64,000 nt of DNA from Trichaptum fuscoviolaceum (taxonomy: Eukaryota > Basidiomycota > Agaricomycetes > Hymenochaetales > Trichaptaceae). The notes below the pieces were generated by a model, which saw nothing but the letters and a program-made list of their open reading frames with translations, had not been told where the DNA came from and made no database searches. Of this stretch, positions 1-13,242 are shown piece after piece. The DNA lies in NCBI GenBank assembly GCA_910574455.1, contig CAJSYZ010000007.1:4707974-4771973 (forward strand), written 5' to 3'. Each line of letters begins with the position of its first letter. Positions within the stretch are counted from its first letter, which is position 1. The translations under genes and the position numbers were made by a program.

Positions 1-41
1 GTATCGGCCGTCTCTATTATCTGTCTAGAGCTTTCAAAAGG

Positions 42-49
42 TATAAATA
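42..49 (+). promoter_or_regulatory. TATA-like box of the former TRR1 promoter (copy A)
   Basis: The sequence TATAAATA is followed by a pyrimidine-rich leader and, at about 205, an ATG directly followed by a GTAAGT donor. It sits about 560 bases upstream of the first recognisable TRR1 coding scrap on the same strand, so it is plausibly the old TRR1 promoter. This is inferred from position only; 50-765 holds no other gene I can support. Confidence 0.35.
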
Positions 50-765
50 CTGGCCCAATCTATCCCCAAGTTCCTCAGGCTCTTTGCCCTCTTCCCTCGT
101 CTCTCGCAGCTCTCCTGTGTGCACACACTGTAAGTGTCTCCTGGTTTTCGTAGTCAATGCTAAAGCTAACATTTCACTCATAGCTGTTATTACTATATAC
201 AATGGTAAGTGCAATCTGATTACAGGATTTGTTGATTTCTAACTTGAATTAGTTTATTGTCTGACTGCGTGCGCAACCTTACCCAAGACCATCTCAAGTT
301 TGTCGCGCATTTGCATTGCGAATGAATCTCAAAGTCGCCCTTGAAGAACAAGGAGATCCTACTATGACTTGCGCAAGACGCGATTGCGCGCTGTCTGCGC
401 AATGGTTCGAAACTGAGAAATGAGTCTGATCGGACCCTAGACTGACAGCAAACTCACCGAAATGGTCCTACTTTGAGGCTTTCTTGTTGTAAGCACTTGT
501 AACTTGTGTCCGTGAGCTTTCAAGATTGGCGTCTGTCCCTGAAAGCGCCCGTCCGCGCCGTCGTGACTTGCGTCCGTACCACTACACTTGCAAATTTGAC
601 CTCAACTGTCGCCTATACCAGACATCCGAAGACAATGTGTGAACACTTTTTATCTCGAATGTAGGACCAGGGTATTGCGACGCGCAGATGAGTGTGATGG
701 TGACATTGAAGGTACGTCTACAGCACATTCTGTCCGATCCTGTCGATTGCTGAGAATGCCCGAGC

Positions 766-1524
<759 letters not shown>

Positions 1525-1806
1525 GGTTCTTGATTGTATCTGTGTTTTACCGACTCGGGCCTCCGAACATTACCTTGCATTTAGACTTTTTTCTCGGATA
1601 GACTGTTGTTGAAGCATGTACGTATGTATGACGGTTGACGTCGTCGATTCAAGTTACGGATGAAAGATGAAAACTTGCTGAATGATTAATGTACATATTG
1701 CGAAGTATAAACAATTTGATATGCTCTACAAGTAATGGTGATCAAAAGGAAAGACGTCAGATGATCCTGGCAAACAGGACATACAGTAGCAATATACTGT
1801 TGGATT

Positions 1807-4577
1807 CTATGATTCGCTCCTCAACTCCCTACTGCTATCCCCCGCGTCAGAACCCTCAACATCCGTATCTACCCAGCTTTCAGACTCTGTATCGATATCC
1901 TGAAACTTTGTAGGGCTTCCAAGTCGGGCGATGGATGCCATTGAGAGTGGAGGGTAAGCCGCAGCTTGAGCGTCAAGCGTTCGAGCAGTATCTGAAGCAT
2001 CTCGAGCACGGTTTTGTAAGGGAGCAAGAGGCTCGCGATAGCTATCACTTCCTACTTGCATCGGTGAACGGGAATGCATCGAGGGCCAAAAGACGTCTGC
2101 ATCTATACTCTGATTTTTGCTGTCCTCAGGCGTCTTATCCGCATGATCGACCTTCGTCGGGCTCATTTCGACTAAAGCCTGCAATGCACCTTGCGTCACC
2201 TGCGCTTGATCGTTCTCCGTCGCTGAAGTTAGACCCACTCGGGGGTTCGAACGCCTTGCCCTGGACGGATCTCGTGCAAGTGAGCGCTCTTGCCCACTTC
2301 TTCGCGCTTAGCGGAGAGGGGCCGACTGAAAACGACTGCGCCACGCCAAGTCCGACAGCTGCTGCGCCAGTGGGTGAGTTATGCGAGCTCGATCGACGGA
2401 GGCGCGGATGACCCAAGCTATTTAGACCGCTAGCCAAGCCGTTGATGTGGCCGAAGGAAGAAACAAGGTTAGGCGAACGCGGAGAGTGTCCGTGATATGA
2501 GATCGACGATGGTGTACCCGGTCGGTGAGCAACGAGGTGTCGGGGGACGGGTGAACGAATGTGTGTAGGTAAACGAGGCTTGCTAGGAGATGATAAGGAC
2601 TGAACAGGCGTCCTGCGCTGCGGCGTCGGTCCTCGTCAGCTCGTCGGCTGCGAGAGAATCGGGGAAAGGCACCCTTTCGCCGTCATCTCGGACAACGATC
2701 GTGGGCTTCAAGTTCTTAACATTCGGATTCTTCGGTGTCGGAGTCGGGCTCCTTGTCCTCCCACCAAATTTCGTCCACTCTCCACCACTGAGGCTACTCA
2801 AATGCCGTCTACCCCATTCTCGCAGCGAGTCCCTCCGACTGCTGGACGCGATCAAGGTCTCCCCTCTCGACCCGCGGGTCAGAGCCATGAACACCAACAC
2901 AGTCAGCAAGAGGCAGAGCTGTGCAATTCCTAGCCTCTTTTCGAGCACAGCTTCATCTGCAAGGTGCCTAAAGCGCCGTTCGAGTTCTCCATGCTCTCGT
3001 TCAAGTCGGCGGCGCTGGGCAGCCCAGTTCTTCTGTGGCACGCTGCATATGCTGGGCGTGTGCTTTCCCTATCCCTTCCAATCGACCGAGGTCCTCCTCC
3101 AGGCGGCGAAGAGCCTCGCGCATGGAACGTGTCTGCTCTTCGACATACCGAAGGTAGAGAGTTTGCATTCATTTCGAGGGCCCCTAGGCGAGTCATAATT
3201 GTGCGATATATTGATTCACCAGCGCCGACAACAGCGGGTACTCTTGAATCATGTGGGACAATGGTCGGGATGAGAATGGGTTTAGATACTGATACGGACG
3301 ATGCAGCCACTTGAGTAGCATGTGAGGATTCAGAGGCAGAAGACTCGATGATAGCTGACGAGGAATGCTGGTATCGACAATGACTGGCGAGGAAACAGGC
3401 AGAACTTGGCTTGAGACTTGCGAGAAACTCGTTACGATTGACGATGAATCAGAGACTGTCGAAGGAGACTGCGATTTTCGCGCTGGCCTCTCTGATTTCG
3501 CTCGAGGGAGGCGTAGATAATTTTGTCGCAGGAACGAGAGTGCTCACAACCGAGGCCTCTCCTTCTGCTATTGTTTCCGGTGCTTTGTCTCTCTTCTCAT
3601 TCGTTTCGCAACCGTCTCTTTTGCCATCGCCACCGCGTCGTTAGGAATTGGAGGAGTATGACAGGAGCTTGTACGGGCTCCTCGATCTCGCCACGCTTCT
3701 TCTGAGATTCCTCTTCCCAAAGGTCCCTTTCCAAGCGTCAAGGTGCGTAAGGCCATATACCCGTAGAAGAGATAGTGGGCAGTAAAATTCGTTCCCATAG
3801 TGCGAGTGGAAGTCAATTCGAATGTACCGGTAGAAGTCTCGTAGGGAAATCGGAGGATGGAAAGACTGAATGAAGTCTGTCAACATCGTATTTATGAGAG
3901 AACGCAACTGGCGCACCTGAATTCCACGGATATTCTTCGCTGTGTATCTCCCAGCTGGAGTCCATGCAGCCGGGTCTGGCGTGTCTGTCTGAGCGACGCT
4001 AACACTGAACTCCTGACCACTCCAGAGAAGAATTCGAAGTTTGCAAACTGCACGGTATCAATTCGGATGTCCTCGCAAAGCTCAACTACAACATATTGCT
4101 GCTCTCCAGGAGTCTTGCAAGGGCTGAGCATGTACCTATCCTTCTTCGAGGAAAGAATAGATATGGCATGTTTTGCTGAACGATGTGACCCACGTATACG
4201 AGCTGAGCAGTCAAGGTCGGCATAGTTGAACCTGTCAATCAGAGGAACCCCGAAGTGCGGTGATGGCGCTGGCTCCGGCGCAGACGCCTGGAGTTCTGTT
4301 TGAGGCTCAGAAGAGTGTTGTTCCGATCTATTGACATTGGGAGCGTTGGCAAACACCCTGCCTGTATCTCGACTAGAACTATCGTTCTCGTGCATCTGAG
4401 CCTGCTTTCGCTTTCCAATCGTCGATTTCCTCCGCAAGTTCATTTGAAGGCGAGGTGTGAGGCAGCATATCGGCGGCTCTGGCGGCCTTTGAGCGAATTT
4501 TGAATGCCGTGCAAAGCATCGTACGGCGAGGTGGGATCCGCAAGAGCGGGAGATGAGAAGATGAGGGCGAGCAGGCC
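1807..4577 (-). pseudogene. SUN-domain (Slp1-type) gene, decayed duplicate
   Basis: This is the broken twin of the gene at 40413-43238. The same segments are present in order: proline/serine-rich C-terminal tail (about 1,807-2,440), transmembrane segment and arginine-rich coiled coil (2,583-3,050), serine-rich linker (3,300-3,640), SUN domain (3,640-4,250) and N-terminal linker (to 4,577). The frame is broken repeatedly by small indels, for example a lost base in the tail near 2,243, an extra base near 3,475, disruption near 3,720 and loss of the FEDWKAK-coding region near 4,420. The normal signal-peptide start is missing because homology ends there. No functional product is expected. Confidence 0.92.
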
Positions 4578-4580
4578 GGC

Positions 4581-5879
4581 GGTAGGCGTGGGTAAGTCCC
4601 GGGCCAGTACAGATAGCTGGTGGTCGCTGAAGGGTCGAGAGATCTGCACGACATGGATCCAATGAAATTATTAGTAAAGCAAATGGAAAGGCCAGCATGC
4701 TAGAAAGTCCAAAAATGTCGTATGTAGCTCTCTTGGAGACTGGCGCATACTAATTTGCGCATAAGTACGCGAGGCATGGCTAGCAATAAGCGATGTAGTG
4801 GGATGCGAAGCGGGAGAGAAAATTTAGGATTACATGTCCGCGACGCGCGGCCACTTCTTCTCTTGCACTCAAGCCCTACAATTCTCTCCTCATCAAGACT
4901 GCCTGCTTCAAGCTCTCCTGCTTCAAGATATTATTGAGATGTTAAACAAAACACTCCTTTTGCTTTCAAGACTACAACGGATGGCTGAACCGAGAGTCTC
5001 CACTTCGCAATACTTATGCCAGCACTTTTGCAAAGATGTGGTCTTGTTCAATTGCATCAGGGAAACTACTTTTTGCTTAAGGCGACTGACGCGTCCTGAC
5101 GCTGCCTTAAATGGACTGAAGGGTTGCTATGCCTGTCTGAAATCTACTGATATGTTGCTATGCCTGTCTGAAATCAACTGATGGCCTGAACACACTGAAA
5201 TAAGCCAATTTTCAGGACACACTCAGTACGTCAGTACATCAGGAGGTCAGTCAAGCATAAGTAAAGACTAAGTACAAGCATGTACAATTCAAATGTCATA
5301 GTAAGTACAAATCAGTACACCAGTAATTCAGTACGCCAGTATTGTAGGCTGCGCGCTGCTTTCCTCTCGCCTTCGCTGATAAGGATGTTCATGCTTTTCG
5401 TTGTTGGCTGAGCGACTCAAGCACATTTGCCTTGTGCGCTTCGAGAATTGTCCGACTTCCGCCCAAGTGGCATATTCTTCCTGACGCCTGAAACAATTGT
5501 CAAACATAAATTCCAGAGTTCTTACTACGGGTTTTCGGAGGACTCGGACATACTATTTTCAATCTGTTCCGAAAGCAATTTCTCTCTTGTCCGATTGCGC
5601 ACGTTCTGATCATTTTCCCTCAAGGTCCATGTTCTTGAATTACCCTCCACCTTGAATGGTCCGCCGTAGCCGCTCGTGTCAATTCTCGTCACCGCAACCT
5701 ATCGATCTAGCTCTGCTTCTACATCCTTGAGAAGCAGATTGCCTCCGGTGGGAAGTGGGGGTAGATCTCGGTCTGGAAGTTGTTTGTTCAATAGGGAGTT
5801 TTGGTCTGACGCCAGAACGATCGGTATATATCGCAAGTGTTCATACTCCTGGTTTGTTCCTTCTGGATCATCCGAAAAG
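4581..5879. other. Intergenic stretch without a supported gene
   Basis: I see no conserved coding signal. From about 5,100 to 5,340 there are loosely repeated phrases built on CTGAAATC..CTGAT and AGTACA/CAGTACG. They resemble the CTGAAATCAGTA-rich stretch at 37,020-37,170, hinting at a dispersed repeat family. Confidence 0.5.
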
Positions 5880-7600
5880 TGTTTGAGTAAGGCTTTATAC
5901 TGTAGCTCGAATGCACTTTAACAAGATGACTTACGGCCGTCAGCGAATCAACAAGTATCCCATCGATATGTAGGCAACACTCATTATCTGCAACTTCGCT
6001 CACGTCGTAAGGCTTCAGAATAAGCTTTGTGATACGCATCACTACACCTGTTCGGTCGTCCAGCGTATTGGCAAGCCGGATTTTCTGCTTCGCGAATGCC
6101 TGGATCATCGAAAGTACGTTCTCGGTGGACAACTGGCTGATTTAGGAGGTGGTCGTGAACTTCCCTTGCCCAGCTCGCTCTCAACTCACATCGTCTTATT
6201 CATCAGCGACACAACTCACTTCGATACTGATTGACCAAGGACAGCACCACCGTAGTCCTAGATTTAAGAAAGTAAGACCACTACAGGCCGGAACAAATGA
6301 CTATTCGAGAAGAGCTCACTCGAGTGGTTGATCCATCCCCTCGCACGAACGTACCACAGATCAAGTTCACTGTACCTTTCGTAATACCGATACCGTATCC
6401 GTGAGACAGAACTCTACCTTCACCATCGAGTCCTTGATGCCAACCAGACGGCACGACAGCGCAGCATGTCCGTTCCACACGACCTTGCTCGAGGTGAACT
6501 TGATAGCGTTGCCGACAATGTTCGTAATGACCTGGCGCAGATGCAGCGAGTCACCGATGAGCTGATCAGGAATGTCTGGGTAAACATCATATGTGAGGTC
6601 GAGGTTGTTTTGCGATGGTCGTACAACGAGAGTCTTGAGGTTACCGAAAACCGTGTGTCTCAGTGAATACCAAACTTGCTCTATCGTCATCCTGCCTGCT
6701 TCGAACGTAGTAATTAATCGAAATATTAGCAACTGAATTCGGAAGCATCGGCGGCGGATTAGCTTACTCTTCGAGATATCCAAAATATCGACATTAATCA
6801 ATAGCAGACTCCGAGCCAAACTATGCACCAGCAGAAGACTCTCGCGCTGACTCTTATTCAAATTGCTATCCAGCGTAAACTCTTTCATGCCAATGATACC
6901 GTTCATAGGGGTCGAATCTCATGAGACGTGTTCGCCAAGAACTCCAACTTGGAGCGACTGGCAAGTTCGGCAGCTTCACGAGCGGCGGCGTTCTTCTAAA
7001 TCGACTCGCGCAAGTAGTGCACAATTTAATTGATTTGATGAGTCTCAAAGGATTCCATCTCGCCTGAGCCTTTGACGGTGATGAAACACGTGAAGTCGCC
7101 GTTTATACTAGTAGCTGCAGTACTGATCTGCGCGAAACCACGCACTTCGGTCGTCAAGTTTCCGGCCATGGTGTCAACAGCCATTCTATTCGGAGTGCGT
7201 TCAGTAAAAACCACACTACACAATTCAGCGGAATGCTAGTGAAATAAACATACGTGATTTTTGCTGTGACATGAACATTCTCGATTTCAGCTTGAACACC
7301 GAGTTTTTTCGTTCTGACTTCCCGCGCGACTTTGGTCACCCCCGCAGTGAAGAGAGCCAACTGGTCAACCATGCCATTGATGGCCAAGTCCAGAATATCA
7401 CCCTGAACAGACACGCCCACGATCTCCTGCGTCAAGTCGCCACGAGCGACGGTCGTAGTCGCGACAACAATGGTACGCACTTGAAAGTTCACCTGCGTCA
7501 AAGAAAAGTGAGACAATTCTCTCCAAGACAAAAGCGCAGCATAGGTTGACCGCCCATTTGCTGTACTAGTAGTCACAGTCTCGAGCTCCATCGCCCCGCG
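5880..7600 (-). pseudogene. Group III hybrid histidine kinase (Nik1/Os-1 type), dead fragment
   Basis: Nik1-type kinases sense osmotic and cell-wall stress through HAMP repeats and feed the HOG phosphorelay. Reading leftwards from 7,600 I see HAMP-repeat sequence ([66 protein letters not shown]), the linker LASRSKLEFLANTSHEIR, PMNGIIGM, an N-box (DSLHLRQVITNIVGNAIKFT), a G-box relic GYGIGITKG with GDGSTTR, and a receiver-like stretch IDGILVDSLTAV. A frameshift separates SHEIR from PMNG exactly at the phosphorylated-histidine box. A second shift splits the ATP-binding domain. The true receiver domain and the first HAMP units are missing. Family assignment is firm; the gene is clearly non-functional. 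Confidence 0.9.
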
Positions 7601-9063
7601 AAGTTGTCCAGATCAATAATTGTCTAACACATTTAGCTTCGGTTAGATCTGTGTTGATATGATATGTTTGAAGAGCAAAGTATCCGAAATAGACGCATGT
7701 GGTTTCGCTGATGAATAAACCAGTATAAGCCTAGTAATATAATAGCAAGAAGAGAAGTCCGTACTTATAGTTCCAGAGGCTTCAAAGGTTGCGCTTATTC
7801 TCTTCCCTCGCATGCCCTCATAGATGTTCGCCACCGTAGTCCGATGCTTGTGAACTAGATGTAGCGCCTAGGTTCACGCTACCTTCCGGCGACTTGCTAG
7901 AGATTGGCCGGGAGATGCTGGCAGCTGTTTCATGGAAAGATGTTCGCCTCGCGTCATCGCGTTTTTCACTATCGGAGGTGTATCACATTCAACTAGAGGT
8001 ATGAAGGTGTCTCGCAAGACGGTATGAGGTGGTGTTCCGAGGCCGGGGCCGGGGCCGTCAGCCTGCAATTGACGGACGCGAGATTTACTACGTTGCAATG
8101 GCGGTTTCGGCGCAGGAAACTGATATGTGAAGCGAGGGGCATCCAAGGACACATGCGCAAGGCTGGCGCGGGATCGGTCGTGTAGTTCATCTGCCCCCTC
8201 ATCAATAGCGTCCTCTGCCACCTCTTCAATCGTCAGCGGACGGCCCTTGCCCTTCCTTTCCTATAAGGCGGTGTCGACTCTAGTTGAAGACGAAGGATTG
8301 TTACTAATTTTTGATGAAGATCACAACAGTTGGTGATGCAACATGTATCGGCCTATCCTCAGCGGGTGTCGTTCGAAAGGTAGAAGATGCTCGCTTCAGC
8401 GTGCACGTCGGAGCTCCTCTCACTATAACAAGGCCGCCCACCTTCTCCTCTCCAGGTACTAAAGACAAATGTGAGTGATAAGATCAAGCAAGAAGCACGT
8501 TCTCAGACGTACACTATCGTTTTTTGGTTCATTCGGAAATGTTGAAGTCTAGGCGAGTTCAATACAAGCTTGAGGGTAGGATAAAACATAACTTGTTCAG
8601 GCCAATAAGTGGTCTTATGGAATGGGTGGGGGATGGCGGAGAAGTGCTCATAACAAGACTGGAGAACGTACACTGTGTCGTTGAGGGGACGCAGTGGTAA
8701 AAAGTTCAAGTTCAAGTTCAAGTGCAAGTGCAGTCCGAGTCACGGTGGCAACTTGAACTTGAACTCTTCAAGTTCCAATTTTAGATTTAAAGCTCCACTG
8801 GAAGCATCATCATGGCAAGCAATCCGAACAGCAGACAGACACCATTGGCGACATCTTCCAAACCACTTTGATACCTCAGACTACGGTGATCATTCGGGAA
8901 AAAAAGGCAATTCAATAATAAATTTTAATCATGAATCTCCTGGCAACTTTGAAAGACAAGAGCATGCGCACAACAATTTACTCGATAACTCAAGCACATT
9001 TGGTCAAACCTGCTACTGGTGGGCCTCAGCCTACTAGATCAAGCCTCGAAGTTCTTGATGTAC
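7601..9063. other. Unassigned stretch with a short minus-strand open frame
   Basis: A minus-strand frame at 7,874-8,221 reads a polar, proline-rich sequence beginning around EVAEDAIDEGADELHDRSRA. It has no domain I recognise and no clear start. It could be part of a gene upstream of the kinase relic or chance. The rest of the stretch holds only the word cluster at 8,703-8,775. Confidence 0.3.
8703..8775. repeat. Palindromic-word cluster (AAGTTC/GAACTT type)
   Basis: A run of AAGTTC units (8,703-8,722) is answered in inverted orientation by CAACTTGAACTTGAACT (8,749-8,765), with GTCCGAGTCACGG between. The strands could fold on each other. This is the leftmost of the word clusters described for 12.6-33.5 kb. 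Confidence 0.7.
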
Positions 9064-10079
9064 TTATCCGGTAAGGGTGAGTGGTTGGCTCAGGGCCAAA
9101 GCTACAGCAAACGTGCTGTGAACGTCAATAGCTGCATCTAGTATTCCAGTACAGCAGATCATGCAAGTGAGAACTTGAAGATGGTTGATCTTGAACAACA
9201 GAATGATAACTTACACTCTTTTTGTGCCGCTGATAGCTCGTCAGCTGCCCAGTCACTCATTGTGACCTCACTACTCTTCTTGACGTTCAGCCTCAATACT
9301 TCTCCCACTATTTTTTCGAGCTTGACAGTCGGAGTCGGATGCTGGAACCAGAGACGAGGGTTTAAGAGCAGTTGGGACCAGGTCGGGTTTTTGGGCCAGA
9401 CTTCCGGGTAGACAACGCGTGCCCAATCTGTCAGATCGACACAAGGAGCGCACAGAGGTGCGAAACTTGCGCTTTATACGCACTGCGTCACCTGCCATTT
9501 CTTCTGTTAGGCCACCTCGCAGGAGAAAAGATAAGTTATTCATACCGTTGATTCCTGCGGAAATTTTCATGACTGTACCATCCCCAAGGAGTTGCGCCAA
9601 CGTAGGGGGAAGGTCAGTAAGAGTATGCGTCCTGACTAGATAAATGTGGTGTTGAACTGCGAGTTGGATGAGGTCCACGCGATGATTGGGCCCTTCTCCG
9701 CCACTTGCCCACTCGATGTCGATCGAGACAAATCTACTAGCTGGTACCTGTGGCAATGATGCATATATTGCAGTCACTGCATTGTCCACATCCAAGCCCG
9801 TGCGACACTGTATCGGAACTATATTATGGAGCCTATATTGATGTAATTCGGAGAGAGGTGTTGGTGGTACCCCGAGAAGATCAAGAAACGTTTGCAGTTT
9901 CTTGTGTATCTAGCAACAAGTCAGTGTACAGATCTTGATATGAATGAAACAAGTACCTTCGTTTGAGCCCTTGCTGTCCACCGTTGAACGAGCTGAAAGC
10001 GGAGGACGGTGCGGAGGTGCAGGCGTGCGTAATCAAGGGAGAGGAGGATGAGAAGGATAGTACGAAGATTTGAGAACAT
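9064..10079 (-). CDS. 3'-5' exonuclease domain protein (DEDDy, RNase D/WRN-like), frame broken once
   Basis: This family removes nucleotides from nucleic-acid 3' ends using two metal ions held by four acidic residues. Exon 1 starts at the ATG at 10079 with a hydrophobic N-terminus (ILLILLSL). The next exon, after an acceptor near 9,910, carries Exo I, SIDIEW (D and E of DEDD). A short intron near 9,500-9,550 joins SAGING to GDAVRIKRKF. The last part reads VDLTDWARVVYPEVW, SDWAADELSAAQKE and, across an intron, EYAAIDVHSTF, the Exo III Y-x3-D motif, ending at TAA 9064-9066. Between KRKF and VDLTDW the frame changes by one base near 9,470, so this is either a fresh pseudogene or a consensus error; all catalytic motifs survive. 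The hydrophobic start could be a targeting signal. Confidence 0.75.
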
Positions 10080-10430
10080 GATTCACGGTGGAATGGCTTG
10101 ATGATGATCTTGGGGACAATACCCGCTCCCACTTCACACTTATACAAAGTAGTTGAAGTCAGTTTTCTGATTTCCCATTCTTCTAGAAAGAGAGAGGGAG
10201 CTATTAGTGCTTTGTACTATGACTCGGATAAACCGCAAGTTGAACTGATAGTAGGAGATGACAAATGATTTCTTCCGGATGACTTGATTATAAGGCTTCT
10301 TTTCATTTTAAGCACAAACGAACAAGAAAATGAGTCATGTTAACTCCGAAGAAGTCGGGAGGATACAACCCACTGCACAAGAAGCTGCTCCATCAGCTCT
10401 AGAAGGATTTCGAAGAAAGCCATGAGTAAC

Positions 10431-10900
10431 TCACCATACAACAGTCATCCCTGTACACAACCCGAAACTTGAACTAGAACCGTGCCAAAATGGGAAATGG
10501 GCCAACTTGAATGCATCCCAACCCGCTTCGGAAGGAGTAATTTGCATGAAGGCGCGTTTCTCGTCCTCGGAGCTGAGGGAATTGCGCTGTCGGCCGATGA
10601 TGGACTCATACTGCACATTGAAACCGAGTGTTCTCCGTTTAGGCGGCAATGGTGGCGGGGCAGAGGTGTTTGGCAAGGAATGGGAACACGACAAGTTGAC
10701 AACAACTTGGATGATGTCGAAAATGCAGTTATATTTTTCCCTTTGCGGCATTTGCAAATTGAGTTGTGAGTCGCTTTGTCGACCTTTGTGCATGCAAGCG
10801 GAATATTGGGATGCATCAAACTGCCCGGTGATACATAGCCCCGTATATACGAATCCGACCGCGCAACTTCGCAACCTTCCCTCTCCAGCATCCTTCCCAT
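10431..10900 (-). CDS. Hypothetical open frames, unrecognised
   Basis: Two overlapping minus-strand frames (147 and 151 codons) cover this stretch. The more protein-like parts are LGFNVQYESIIGRQRN followed by SSEDEKRAFMQITPSEAGW, ending at 10,431. There is no clear intron set and no domain I know. It lies downstream, on the same strand, of the WD40 debris at 11.0-11.7 kb and could be its 3' end, but I cannot show that. 10,080-10,430 holds nothing I can support. Confidence 0.3.
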
Positions 10901-10989
10901 GTTTTTGGGCTCTTTACGCCGCTCAGGCCAGGCGAACTTAGGATTAGATGTCGATTGAGCAGGGATCCCTGAAGTGAGAGTAGACGGTA

Positions 10990-11660
10990 GGGATAGAGAC
11001 TCGTCCCGACTGACTGCTCAGCGCGAGTCCTGTGGCCGCTTATTGTTGAGCTTGAGATGGTCGAGGAAAAGAGGAACGATGGAACGAGAAGAAGCTGACG
11101 CGGCCATCGTTCCTTCCGGTGACAAGAAAGTCGGAGTCATACTGGAAAGTTGTCACTGATGAGTCGGGGATACAGGAATGTGAAGAAAATCATACCCATT
11201 TGCAGATTCCATACGCGAACGGATGTGTCCAATCCCCCTACCCCCACCCAAGAAAAGAAGACAATATAATTTTCGGCGTAAATCTTATGCAGATGTTCTC
11301 GGAGAACGTATAGACATTCCCCGTGCCGATGCTCCAAAGCTGAAGAAGCCCGTGAGTATTATGATTCAAAAATTAAAAGAACAACTTACTCGAGAAGTAC
11401 AGTAGTAGCTTTCGCTCACTGATTACTGCACGCATACATCCTCTCCTCGTGCCTGTGAGGGCCGGTTCAGTAACTTGCCTCTTTGCACATCCGAAACGTC
11501 GGTGATGCGTCTCGCAATTCAAAACCTGAGAGGAGCGGACCTCGGATGCAAGTGCAGCAACCAGTTTTAATGTCCTGCTCTCTGAGCTGGTCATCAGCCA
11601 CCACTGACGATGAGCTCTCTGGCATAGCCCTGTCCCTCGGAGAAGGTTCACTCATGATAT
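10990..11660 (-). pseudogene. WD40-repeat protein fragment (F-box/Cdc4-like)
   Basis: Two WD-repeat pieces are readable on the minus strand: GECLYVLREHLHKIY followed by GGLDTSVRVWNLQ (about 11,200-11,330), and VTTFQYDSDFLVTG followed by NDGRVSFF (about 11,060-11,160). The order and wording resemble the last blades of Cdc4/Met30-type substrate receptors of SCF ubiquitin ligases, but no F-box is visible. Blades further upstream (11,370-11,660) are only faintly recognisable and the frame changes several times. I read it as a degraded fragment; the Cdc4-like label is tentative. Confidence 0.5.
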
Positions 11661-12631
11661 ATGGTTACGGATGTAACCACTCTACCATCACAAATCGCTG
11701 AAGAAGTTTGTGTTGTCAACTGTGGAGGTGGACGCGTGCGCATGTGTGCTCGCCATTGCTTTAGTCGGTGGGGGGATACGCGTCGGCATAAATCTGCGAG
11801 AGAATCCTGGGTCAAGAATTGGGGCGCCTGCTGTGGGCGCAGTAAATTGCGTAGACGGCAGTGGTTTCGTTCCTCTGCAAAAGCGGTCGAACTCCTACCC
11901 CCTTGGTTTCCATACGAGCCTAGAGCGGCGCACGAGTAGAAACGCGTCGACCCACAGGGAGCTAACAAAGTAAGGCGCAGACGTTTTACGCGAGCTGCGC
12001 GAGGCGTTGAAACCGATAGAACAATTTGAGCGTGCCGAGACAGGCAAAGCGCGAGTCGGCAGATGCGCGGCGGAAGAAAGAGGTCTATCAGAGTTGTACA
12101 AGGTCCCGCATGGTGTTGGGAGAGAATCGGGACGTGCAGGAGGAATTCGATGTTGAAAATTGGTAGAAAAGTGAAGAAGAGAATCTGCGGTGACTTGGGC
12201 GTTGGGATACAGTGGTAGTTGAGGAGGAGGCCATGACTACGTCAGTTCGCTACTGAAAAGTCACTTGAGGCCATCAACGATATTATAGAGCTTACTCATC
12301 TTGGATGATTGGTTAAAGTGTGTCTGTAAGGTGGTTCCTGCCCTAGGCTGCCAGTGCCAGTGTGTAAGATGATCCCGTGTCAACTCAACTGTACATCCTA
12401 CGGCAGCGGCTGTTCCTTTTTCCGATAATTGCGTAGGATGCAATCAATAGTGGAGGGTGCGGGCCAAGATGTAATCCTGGAGAGCAGAACGTAGTGTTAA
12501 ACAGAAAATACACCAGGACGTAAGACAACCTGAGGAAGTTCTCTGTTAACGAGCCTGGTTGTATGGCATGGTGACTACGGCCAGTGTTGAGCATCTTCAA
12601 TGTCCACCAAGTACTATGCCTGTGGTAGCAA
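11661..12631. other. Stretch without a supported gene
   Basis: Only short overlapping frames in both directions with basic, low-information translations; none shows a motif or convincing intron set. Confidence 0.45.
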
Positions 12632-12995
12632 CAACTTGAAGTTGAAGTCGACAACTGAGTGCCAGCCTGCCAGCCTTAGTAGTGAGTGCCACAACTTCAA
12701 GTTGAACTTGAAGTCACCGTGCCAGTGACCGGCGTGCCACTGGCACTGGCAGCCTGAGTGGCAGTGAGCCTGAGTGACTCCGACTCAGACATCACTGGCA
12801 GAAGAATTTGCCGTCCATGTCCTCTTCATCTTGCTCCCCGGAACATTGAAGGGATGAAGTAGTGATGTTGAAGGCAACTTGAGCCAGAGGAACTTTAACA
12901 CGGTGTATGTCCCCGAAACTTGAATGTTAAAGTAGAAGCACAACACAAACAAGCCTTCGGGTACTACTAGTACGAGTACTAGTAGGCTAGTAGAT
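12632..12995. repeat. Palindromic-word cluster, 3' of the coiled-coil gene
   Basis: The words are CAACTTGAAGTTGAAG (12,632 on), CAACTTCAAGTTGAACTTG (about 12,692), GCCACTGGCACTGGC (12,736-12,750), CAGCCTGAGTGGCAGTGAG, GACTCCGACTCAG (about 12,778) and, after a gap, TACTAGTACGAGTACTAGTA (about 12,966-12,985). Each is its own approximate reverse complement. No open frame uses them. Confidence 0.8.
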
Positions 12996-13242
12996 ACTCC
13001 TGGCAGCCTGGGGATGCGCTGCATCGTATGAGATGTGGTGATCAGTATTTACAAAATATCTTCAAGTTGAAGGTCATATCATCACACAATCAAGCAAGAC
13101 ATAGGCGTTTTATTCAAGAAAAGACGACACATCATTGTTTACTATTATCGGAAAGACAAAGTCGAAACATCATTGTTTATCAGGAAGACAGATAGACTCG
13201 ACGAAGTTTATACCGTGACCATATACTACGGGTAGTAGTATA

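Noticed and set aside
2590..3198. 202-codon plus-strand open frame in the left duplicate
   Set aside because: Antisense of the SUN gene coiled coil and membrane segment. The right copy has a similar but shorter antisense frame; sequence constraint is explained by the SUN gene.
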